Of a DNA stretch of 64,000 bases, positions 43,703 to 51,060 are shown piece after piece. Numbering within the stretch: position 1 is the stretch's first letter; each line of letters opens with the position of its first letter. The notes below the pieces were generated by a model that saw nothing but the letters and a program-made list of their open reading frames with translations, made no database searches and had not been told where the DNA came from. This DNA is from an uncultured Collinsella sp. (GTDB lineage: Bacteria; Actinomycetota; Coriobacteriia; Coriobacteriales; Coriobacteriaceae), in NCBI GenBank assembly GCA_902478545.1, contig CABSLA010000002.1, positions 67,149-131,148 on the forward strand, read 5' to 3'. A program made the position numbers and the translations under genes.

Positions 43703-44659
43703 CTACACCGTCCTGATGCGCGGGTTGATGAGCAGGTAGAGCATGTCAACCACGATGTTGATGATGATGAAGGCAAGAGCAACGACGATGACGACGCCCT
43801 GAACCAGGTTCGCCTCGTTGCCCTGAACGCCCTGCAGAATCGCGGTGCCCATGCCGGGGAGGTTGAAGATAACCTCGATGACGACGGCGCCGCCCATGAG
43901 GTAACCGATCTTAAGACCGAGGGTGGTGACCGGGGTGATCAGCGCATTGCGAAGAACGTTGATGCCGACGACGACCTTCTCGGGAACGCCGGCGCCGCGA
44001 GCCATACGGACATAATCCTTGTCGAGCTCCTCGACCATGGCGGTACGCACGATACGAGTCATCTGGCCCGTCAGCGGGAATGCCAAGGCGATAGCGGGCA
44101 TGATCATACGTCCCAGATAGCCAACCGGATTCGTGGTGAAGTGAGGCAGAGCACCCGATGCCGGGAGCACCTTAAGGTAGGAAGAGAACAGCAGGATCAA
44201 CAGAACGGCAAGCCAGAACGACGGGGTTGCCAAGCCGGCGATGGAAAAGACGCGGATCACTTGGTCCGGCCATTTGTCGCGATACAGTGCCGCGATGACG
44301 CCGAGCAAAAACGAAACGACCGCACCGATAGCAAGACCGATAAAGGTCAGCTGCATCGTGACGGGCAGGGCCGTGGAGATGCGCTTGGCAACGGAGTTGC
44401 GAGCAGCACCATAGGTGCCCATGTCGCCATGGATCAGATCGCCCATATAGCGCACGTAGCGCACGGGCCAGGGGTCGTCCAGACCATACTTCTCATGGTA
44501 CTCGGCAACCGCCTCGGGCGAGGCACCGTCACCCAACGCCGTGTAGGCGGGGTCGGTCTTGGAGAACGACATAAGGAAGAACACCAGGACGGTGACGCCC
44601 AATGCCATGATCGGCAGCGCCACAAGACGCCTTCCAATCAAACGTAGCAAGTTGTTCAC
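43703..44659 (-). CDS. Sialic acid ABC transporter permease (SatB-like)
   Basis: A 318-residue OppB-type permease: first helix LIGRRLVALPIMALGVTVLVF, a long outer loop (DPWPVRYVRYMGDLIHGDMGTY) and further helices with the EAA loop (MARGAGVPEKVVVGINVLRNAL). The start is GTG at 44659 with AAAGGGGAG upstream; the ATG-like frame start at 44692 lies before that ribosome site. Confidence 0.9.
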   Translation of the reverse strand: MNNLLRLIGRRLVALPIMALGVTVLVFFLMSFSKTDPAYTALGDGASPEAVAEYHEKYGLDDPWPVRYVRYMGDLIHGDMGTYGAARNSVAKRISTALPVTMQLTFIGLAIGAVVSFLLGVIAALYRDKWPDQVIRVFSIAGLATPSFWLAVLLILLFSSYLKVLPASGALPHFTTNPVGYLGRMIMPAIALAFPLTGQMTRIVRTAMVEELDKDYVRMARGAGVPEKVVVGINVLRNALITPVTTLGLKIGYLMGGAVVIEVIFNLPGMGTAILQGVQGNEANLVQGVVIVVALAFIIINIVVDMLYLLINPRIRTV

Positions 44660-44720
44660 GTTCTCTCCCCTTTCTTTTGTCGGTAGGACCAACTGGTATA
44701 TGAGTACGGATACTCATTAC

Positions 44721-44756
44721 AAGACCCGAGCGACATCGTTGCCGCCCGGGTCTTTG
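44721..44756 (-). terminator. Attenuating hairpin between satA-like gene and permease
   Basis: An AGACCCG/CGGGTCT stem extended by GCG/CGC pairs encloses a short loop; only a weak T stretch follows. As at oppA-oppB, it sits after the binding-protein gene and probably sets its higher expression. Confidence 0.6.
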
Positions 44757-44816
44757 TTTCAACTATGAGGATACGGTCCCAACGACCGACATCCTGCATA
44801 CAGACTCAAGCGAGTC

Positions 44817-46430
44817 TTACGCCTTGACGGTCGCAACGCCCCTGAAGGACATGCTCGTCGTGCCGATGCCCTTGAAGCCATCGAGGGCCTCGCCGTTGGG
44901 TGCAGTGGACGGATCGTCCCAGGAAGCGGAGACGGTCTTGACGTGGACAACGGGGTACAGAACGGCGTTGTCGGCAATGATGTCGAAGCACTCGTTCCAC
45001 TTCTTCTGCTGCTCGTCGCCCTCGGCGGCAAGAGCCTCGTCCATGAGGCCGTGGAGCTTCTGCCACTCAGCGGACTCCTTCCACGGGCAACGGGTCTGCA
45101 TCCAGACGTTGTCGCCGTACCACCAGTTGAGCAGCAGGTCGGGGTCGGCGCCGAAGCAGGAAGGATCGCCAGGGGCAAGGAGGATATCGTAGGCCTCGCC
45201 GCCGTCGATGGCAGCGTAAGTGGCCGGCGAGGTATCGGTCTGGATGGTCACATCGAAGCCGAGAGCGTCGAGGTCGTTCTTGACCTGGGCGGCCATGCCC
45301 TTAATCTGCTCGTTGTCGGTGGTGCGCAGGGTGATGGCACCCGGGGTGATGCCAGACTCCTCGATGAGCTTCTTAGCCTTCTTGGCGTCGGTCTTGTACA
45401 CCGTGGAAGCCTCATGATAGTTGGTGAAGCTCTTGGGCAGGTAGCAGCTGGCAGCGGTGGCAAGGCCGGCGAAGGTGTTGCTGACCATCTTCTCGGTGTC
45501 GAGCGCATACATGACAGCCTGACGGACCTTGACGTTGTTCCAAGGCTCCTTGGCGACGTTGAACATGATGAAGCGGGTGCCGAAACCCTGAACGTTATCG
45601 ATCTTGCAGCCGGCGCTCTCGAGCTGGTCGACGGCGTCAGCGGTAACGAGCTCCATAACGAGCGTGGAGCCCTCCTGCTGAGCGGTAACGCGAGCGGTGG
45701 GGTCGGTCAGGATGCTGTACTGGATCTTCTTATCCTCGGCAGCATACTCACCGTTGTACTCGGGGTTGGGAACCAAGGTGATCTCGGTATCGGAGATAGA
45801 GTCGTACATCCAGGGGCCGGAACCGATCGGCTGCTTGGCGCGATCCTCCTCGGTCTGGGTGGCCGGGGTAACGCGGACGATGGCCAGACGATCCTTGAGC
45901 AGGGAGAAGTTGGGGACCTTAGTCTTGACCGTCACGGTGCTGGCGTCCTTGGCCTCGATGGACTCGAAGGGCTGGAAGAACGGAGCGTAGGTAGCGGAAG
46001 CGGCGCAAGCGGTGTAGGAGGCAACGACATCGTCAGCGGTGACCTCGGTGCCATCGGAGAACTTGGCGCCCTTGCGGATGGTGACCTCGAAAGTGGTGTC
46101 GTCCACAGACTTGGGATCGTCGGTGGCGAGCTCGTTGAAGGTGCTGTAGTCGTGGTAATCGATGCCGTAGAGGCCCTCGACGACGTGCCAGTTAGCACCC
46201 AGGCCCACAGCGGAGCCAGTGCTGGCGGGATCGAAGCTGGACGGAGCGTAAGCGGAACCAGCGGTGATCACGCCGCCGCCACGGTTGGCGGAATCGGTGG
46301 AGCCGGAAGCGGAACCCTCGTCGCTAGAGCTGCCACCGCAGCCAGTGAGACCAAGGCCGGCGACAGCAGCGACGCTGCCGGTGAGGCCGAGGAACGAACG
46401 CCTGGACATACCCTTGTTGATGATGGCCAT
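44817..46430 (-). CDS. Sialic acid-binding lipoprotein (SatA-like, family 5)
   Basis: A 537-residue family 5 substrate-binding protein. The signal peptide has a clear twin-arginine motif (SRRSFLGLTG) and a lipobox LTGC, with the lipidated Cys near residue 31, then a Ser/Gly linker. The mature part resembles dipeptide-binding proteins. AGGAG precedes the ATG at 46430. Cargo assignment rests on the permease-ATPase fusion and the nan genes. Export through Tat means it may fold before crossing the membrane. Confidence 0.87.
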   Translation of the reverse strand: MAIINKGMSRRSFLGLTGSVAAVAGLGLTGCGGSSSDEGSASGSTDSANRGGGVITAGSAYAPSSFDPASTGSAVGLGANWHVVEGLYGIDYHDYSTFNELATDDPKSVDDTTFEVTIRKGAKFSDGTEVTADDVVASYTACAASATYAPFFQPFESIEAKDASTVTVKTKVPNFSLLKDRLAIVRVTPATQTEEDRAKQPIGSGPWMYDSISDTEITLVPNPEYNGEYAAEDKKIQYSILTDPTARVTAQQEGSTLVMELVTADAVDQLESAGCKIDNVQGFGTRFIMFNVAKEPWNNVKVRQAVMYALDTEKMVSNTFAGLATAASCYLPKSFTNYHEASTVYKTDAKKAKKLIEESGITPGAITLRTTDNEQIKGMAAQVKNDLDALGFDVTIQTDTSPATYAAIDGGEAYDILLAPGDPSCFGADPDLLLNWWYGDNVWMQTRCPWKESAEWQKLHGLMDEALAAEGDEQQKKWNECFDIIADNAVLYPVVHVKTVSASWDDPSTAPNGEALDGFKGIGTTSMSFRGVATVKA

Positions 46431-46566
46431 GTCTTCTCCTATCAATAGAGAATCTTACTCGGGAGCACCTAGACGTGCCCCCGCGCAACTTGCGGACGAT
46501 ATATACCTTACCTACCGACGAACCCAACTGAGGTGCCGCGCTCGGCGACCGATACATACATACGCT

Positions 46567-46589
46567 TGAACGGTATTTACTACCGTTCA
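46567..46589. promoter_or_regulatory. Operator candidate of the sialic acid operon
   Basis: TGAACGGTA and TACCGTTCA form a perfect 9+9 palindrome with a 5-base centre that overlaps the -10. A repressor bound here would block transcription. No nan regulator gene is in the window. Confidence 0.6.
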
Positions 46590-46605
46590 CCGAATTCATT
46601 GACAA
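46577..46605 (-). promoter_or_regulatory. Promoter of the sialic acid operon
   Basis: TTGTCA (46600-46605) and TAGTAA (46577-46582) are 17 bases apart on the minus strand, giving a leader of about 140 bases. The remaining part of the 46431-46794 gap, up to uvrC, shows only A/T-rich sequence with an imperfect GGGTTTT/AAAACCC stem. Confidence 0.65.
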
Positions 46606-46794
46606 ATGATTCGCCAGACAGTATGTATCGGCGAGGTGAGATATCAGTCTTCGTCAACCCGCAGGATAGCAGGGTTTTCGCTTGGGTTAGTCAAACGTTT
46701 TAGCGTTAATAAAACCCGAAACCAGCAGGCAATCATGGCGAAATAAATGGTTGAAAATCGCGCAATCATGTATATCAGTTGTTTAGGCTCGTGT

Positions 46795-48735
46795 TTAGCT
46801 ATCGGAATGGCCAGCCGCCGCCTCGGCGCGCTCGGCATTCCATGCAACGAGCGCCTCGTGGACCGCCTTGGCAACATCGGCAGGTATGCCGCGAACTTCC
46901 GCGATCTCTTGCTCGCTCGCCGCGCGCAAACGCTTCATCGAGCCAAAATGGCGCATAAGGGCACGTTTTCTGGTGGGTCCCACGCCCGGAACGTCATCGA
47001 GTACCGAAACCGTCATGGCTTTATCGCGCAACTCACGGTGGAACGTGATGGCAAATCGGTGGGACTCATCGCGTACCTGTTTAATTAGATAGAGCGAAGC
47101 AGACCCGGTCGGCAGCACGACAGGAGTCTCGTCCCAAGGCACAAAAACTTCCTCGTCGGCCTTCGCCAAGCCACAAACTGGTATATCGAGCCCAAGAGCC
47201 TCAAGTTGCTTGATCGCAGCGGTCAATTGCGGCTTACCGCCATCGACAACGAGCAAATCGGGGCGCGAGCCAAAGCGCTCGTCGGCCATGCGCTCGGGAG
47301 CATAGCGTCGTCCCAAAACCTCGGACATCGACACGAAGTCGTTTGCCTCGTCCAATTCGGCCTGAATTTTAAAACGACGGTACTGGCTCTTGTCGGCGCG
47401 CCCGTTGGTAAACACCACCATCGAGGCGACCGTAAAGGTGCCATGCAGTGTAGAGATATCGAAGCACTCGATACGCAACGGCGGCGATGGCAGCGCCAAC
47501 GCACTTTCGAGCTCCAGGAGCGCTTGATTGGTGCGGTCGTCAGCGTACCCCGTTCGCATCATGTAGCGCATGAGGGCATGGCGCGCATTTTTGGATGCCA
47601 TATCGAGCAGACGGTACTTTTCGCCACGCTGCGGCCTATGGAGATGGCAGGAACGCTCACGCTTGCCCGCAAGCCACTCCCCCAGCGCCTCCGCATCCTC
47701 AAGCTCGACGGAAAGGTTGACCTCAGCTGGAATATCAGCCGTCTCGTCGTAATAGCGCTTAAGAAAGCCCGACTGGAGCTCTTCCTCGTCAACATCAAGA
47801 CCCTTGTCGAGAATGAACTCGCAGGTGCGAACTGTTCGGCCCTCGCGAACGACGAAGACGCAAGCGGCGGAGATGGTCTCCTCGCGATAGAACCCGATGA
47901 CATCGATATCGACACTGGAGGGAAAAACGACTTGCTGACGATCGTCCAGACCCCTGATGACCTCCAAACGACGTTTGACGCGTGCCGCGCGCTCAAAGTC
48001 GAGCGCCTCGGCGGCATCCGTCATCTCGGAGGTCAGCTCATCGACGACATCCTTGCGATGGCCCGACAAAAAGCGCTCGACACGCTTGACGTTCTTGGCA
48101 TAGTCTGCCGGGGAAATCGCGCCGACACACGCACCCGGGCCGCGCCCGACATGGTAGTCAAAGCAGGGACGCCCGTTTTGTGCGCAAATCATATTGACGA
48201 TGTCTTCCTCGCCCTTGTGGGACTCGATGGTACGGCGACAACGACGCCACTCCGCACAGGATGCAGAGCAGATGGGGATAACCTTGCGCAGCGTATCTAT
48301 CGTCTCACGTGCCGCACGGCTATCGGTATAGGGTCCAAAATAGCGCGTTCCCGGCTTATGACGCTCACGCGTGTATTTGATCGCGGGATACAGGTCGCCC
48401 TTTGTAATGGCGATAAAGGGGTAGCTCTTGTCATCCTTGAGGTCGACGTTAAAGTACGGATGGTACTGGCCGATCAGGTTGCGCTCGAGTACAAGCGCCT
48501 CATGCTCGGTTTCGACAACGATGTAGTCAAAGCTCGCAACCAATTGCATCATGAGCGGTATTTTTTGGCGCTCATCCTGCAGTGTCACGTATTGACGCAT
48601 GCGGGCGCGCAGGTTTTTCGCCTTGCCCACGTAGATGACATCGCCCTTGGCATCCTTCCAAAGGTAGCATCCGGGCTGTGTGGGAACGCGCGAAACCTGC
48701 TCGGCAAGCGTTGGTATGTTGTCGTGACCGGCCAC
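46795..48735 (-). CDS. uvrC: UvrABC system protein C
   Basis: A nuclease of about 646 residues making both cuts in nucleotide excision repair. It has a GIY-YIG domain (GCYLWKDAKGDVIYVGKAKNLRARM), a UvrB-binding UVR segment (EALDFERAARVKRRLEVI), an RNase H-like domain (IECFDISTLHG, VVDGGKPQL) and a C-terminal helix-hairpin-helix (LDDVPGVGPTRKRALMRHFG). Two GTG starts are possible, 48741 and 48735; the latter has AGTAGG at better spacing. A four-cysteine site occurs near residue 200. It starts next to the murJ stop. Confidence 0.95.
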   Translation of the reverse strand: MAGHDNIPTLAEQVSRVPTQPGCYLWKDAKGDVIYVGKAKNLRARMRQYVTLQDERQKIPLMMQLVASFDYIVVETEHEALVLERNLIGQYHPYFNVDLKDDKSYPFIAITKGDLYPAIKYTRERHKPGTRYFGPYTDSRAARETIDTLRKVIPICSASCAEWRRCRRTIESHKGEEDIVNMICAQNGRPCFDYHVGRGPGACVGAISPADYAKNVKRVERFLSGHRKDVVDELTSEMTDAAEALDFERAARVKRRLEVIRGLDDRQQVVFPSSVDIDVIGFYREETISAACVFVVREGRTVRTCEFILDKGLDVDEEELQSGFLKRYYDETADIPAEVNLSVELEDAEALGEWLAGKRERSCHLHRPQRGEKYRLLDMASKNARHALMRYMMRTGYADDRTNQALLELESALALPSPPLRIECFDISTLHGTFTVASMVVFTNGRADKSQYRRFKIQAELDEANDFVSMSEVLGRRYAPERMADERFGSRPDLLVVDGGKPQLTAAIKQLEALGLDIPVCGLAKADEEVFVPWDETPVVLPTGSASLYLIKQVRDESHRFAITFHRELRDKAMTVSVLDDVPGVGPTRKRALMRHFGSMKRLRAASEQEIAEVRGIPADVAKAVHEALVAWNAERAEAAAGHSDS

Positions 48736-48741
48736 GCGCAC

Positions 48742-50424
48742 CTACTTGCGACGAAGCAGCGCCGAGACCTCGGGCATCTTAAGGACGACGGCAAGGCCAA
48801 AGGTAACAACAAGCGAGGCGACACCCGCAACGCAAACGTAGCCAAGAGTAATCAGAATCGAGCCGCCAAGTGCCCCGACAAAGTGTTCAAGCGCCCACAT
48901 GACGCCGGCGCCTGCGGCAGCACCTAGGCCACCGAGCAAAAGGCCAAAGAAACCGCCATGTAGGATAGATTTGACCTGAAGGCCACGCAGGCGACGACGC
49001 AGCCACCACAGCGAACAGCCGACCAAGATCACGTAGTCGACGACATACGAAAGCGCGATTGCCGGCATACCGAAGCCCAACACAACGCCAAACAGCAGAA
49101 CCGAGCCGGCCTGGCCGATGGCGGAATACAGGCAATAGCGGCTATAGGGCTTCATGTCGAGCAAGGCAGAGAAGCTCTTCTGCATCAACACGACCACGCC
49201 GTAGAGCGGCAGCGAGAGCGCCAGGTAGACAAGGTACTCGGACACCAGCGCCACGCCGGATTCATCGAACTTGCCAGCACAGTAGATCATATTGAGCGGA
49301 CGTGCGAAGACAATCAGGTACAGTGCGAACGGAATCAGGAAGAACAGCATCTGGGCGACGCCACGCGAAATGCCCGTGCGAACGCTGTCGTAATCCTTCT
49401 CCTGTGCGTCATGAGAGAGCTCGGTATAGAGCGCCGTCGAAAGCGAGGCGGCAATCAGCGCGTAGGGCAGCGTGTACCACAGGCGCGCATAGGCGATGAC
49501 GGAAGGACCCGTCTCGGGCTGGACCACCAGCGCGGCAGCGTTGGTGATAGAAGTCGAGACAAACATGCACACCGTGGCGAGCAGCGTCGGGATACCGAGC
49601 GCAATCGTCTGGCGCAGCGCGGGGTCCTTAAAGTCGATATGGATATGGGGATGCACGCCGTGCTTGCCAAGCGCGGGAATCTGACATGCCATCTGAACAA
49701 AGACACCGAGGGTCGTACCGGCCGCAATCAAGATGATGCCGGCACGTTCGCCAAACTGTGCGGACACGGGCGCAAAACCCATAAAGCTCGCAATGACGAT
49801 CACATTGTTGAGGACCGGGGCAAACGTCGACCAGAAGTAGTCGCGGTGTGCGTTGAGAACGCCCGAGAACACCGAGCCCAAACCATAAAACAGAATCTGG
49901 ATGGCAAAGAAACGGAACATGAACGCAGCGGTATCCATGCTGCCACCGTCACCCGAAAGGAACGATTGCGTCCAGATAAAGCCCGGGGCGAACACGGTCC
50001 CCAGCAACGAAATGCCACCCAGCACTAAAAGCAGAATGCCGAGCAGGTTGCCCACGTACTCGTTCGAGGCCTCGCGACCCTGCTCACGCCTCACGCCCAT
50101 GTACACGGGCAAAAACGCCGTCACGAGCATGCCACCCATCACGAGTTCGTAGAGCATATTGGGCAGGTTGTTGGCGACCTGATAGGAGGACGAGAGTAGC
50201 GACATGCCGATAGCGGCCGCCATTGCCCACGTGCGGATAAAACCGGTGACGCGAGACACGATAGTCAGGATGGTCATAAGCCCGGCGGAACGACCAACCG
50301 TGGAGTAGTCCGACGAGCCCATGTCGTCAGTGTCATCTCGCGACGAAGAAGCTTCGGATGAGGGTGTCTGAGGCGCAGATTCTTTTGCAAAATGAGCTCC
50401 GCGCTTCAATTCTTCCTGCGCCAT
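48742..50424 (-). CDS. murJ: Lipid II flippase MurJ
   Basis: A 560-residue membrane protein with about 14 helices of the MVF/MOP type. The first 45 residues are polar and cytoplasmic; the conserved start of helix 1 is LMTILTIVSRVTGFIRTW and the NNLPNMLYELVMGGML stretch is typical. It moves lipid II across the membrane for wall synthesis. It starts three bases after the ybaK stop and is followed by uvrC. Confidence 0.93.
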   Translation of the reverse strand: MAQEELKRGAHFAKESAPQTPSSEASSSRDDTDDMGSSDYSTVGRSAGLMTILTIVSRVTGFIRTWAMAAAIGMSLLSSSYQVANNLPNMLYELVMGGMLVTAFLPVYMGVRREQGREASNEYVGNLLGILLLVLGGISLLGTVFAPGFIWTQSFLSGDGGSMDTAAFMFRFFAIQILFYGLGSVFSGVLNAHRDYFWSTFAPVLNNVIVIASFMGFAPVSAQFGERAGIILIAAGTTLGVFVQMACQIPALGKHGVHPHIHIDFKDPALRQTIALGIPTLLATVCMFVSTSITNAAALVVQPETGPSVIAYARLWYTLPYALIAASLSTALYTELSHDAQEKDYDSVRTGISRGVAQMLFFLIPFALYLIVFARPLNMIYCAGKFDESGVALVSEYLVYLALSLPLYGVVVLMQKSFSALLDMKPYSRYCLYSAIGQAGSVLLFGVVLGFGMPAIALSYVVDYVILVGCSLWWLRRRLRGLQVKSILHGGFFGLLLGGLGAAAGAGVMWALEHFVGALGGSILITLGYVCVAGVASLVVTFGLAVVLKMPEVSALLRRK

Positions 50425-50427
50425 CGC

Positions 50428-50928
50428 TCAGTCCTCTCTCGTAATCGCGGCAACCGTCGCCCCGCAAAATGCAATTAAATCATCGGGTGCAAGCTCGAGC
50501 TGATAACCACGCTTGCCTCCCGAAATAAAAATGGTATCCCAAAGGACACACGTCTCATCAATGAGCGTCCGGTAGCGTTTTTTCATACCGACCGGGCTGC
50601 AGCCGCCGCGAACGTAGCCAGTCGCCGCAAGCAAATCCTTCACATGCATCATAACCAAGGACTTCTCCCCCGCGGCACGCGCGGCGGACTTTAGATCGAG
50701 CTCATCGGCAACAGGGATGCAGCACACGACATGGTCGTTGGACGGCGTCACGCAGACCAAGGTCTTAAATCCTTGACCGGGCTCCTCGCCAAGCTGCTCC
50801 GAAATCGCGACCCCCAGGCCCACCGACTCATCACCATCGTCTTCGTACGTATGTAGAACATAGGAAATGCCGGCGCTTTCCAGCTCGCGCATCGCATTGG
50901 TTTTTGGCGTCTTTACAGCCTTTGCCAT
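50428..50928 (-). CDS. ybaK: Cys-tRNA(Pro)/Cys-tRNA(Cys) deacylase YbaK
   Basis: A 166-residue editing enzyme. The family motifs KTLVCVT, GYVRGGCSPVGMKK and ISGGKRGYQLEL are present, with the active lysine and glycine loop intact. The ATG at 50928 follows AAAGGA; the frame upstream is not coding. Confidence 0.93.
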   Translation of the reverse strand: MAKAVKTPKTNAMRELESAGISYVLHTYEDDGDESVGLGVAISEQLGEEPGQGFKTLVCVTPSNDHVVCCIPVADELDLKSAARAAGEKSLVMMHVKDLLAATGYVRGGCSPVGMKKRYRTLIDETCVLWDTIFISGGKRGYQLELAPDDLIAFCGATVAAITRED

Positions 50929-51060
50929 GACATATCCTTTCCCTCGCATTCGGACGCAAAGATTAAGTATATGTCCAATTCGGCTGCATACGTCACTTCG
51001 GCACAGCAAGCGCCATCGAATCACAAGGAGTCGATGGCGCCCATAAACTGAATCGCCTAT

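Larger units (their letters stand above)
46549..46631. repeat. 11-bp inverted repeats enclosing the satA promoter
   Basis: CCGATACATAC (46549-46559) and its complement GTATGTATCGG (46621-46631) flank 61 bases that contain the promoter and operator of the sialic acid operon. This is the layout of an invertible promoter, though no invertase gene is in the window and inversion is not shown. Confidence 0.5.

Noticed and set aside
40634..44647. A 1337-codon plus-strand open frame opposite the sialic acid transporter genes
   Set aside because: It is antisense to four genes with clear motifs, is rich in Asp, Gly and His in a low-complexity pattern, and crosses several real gene borders.
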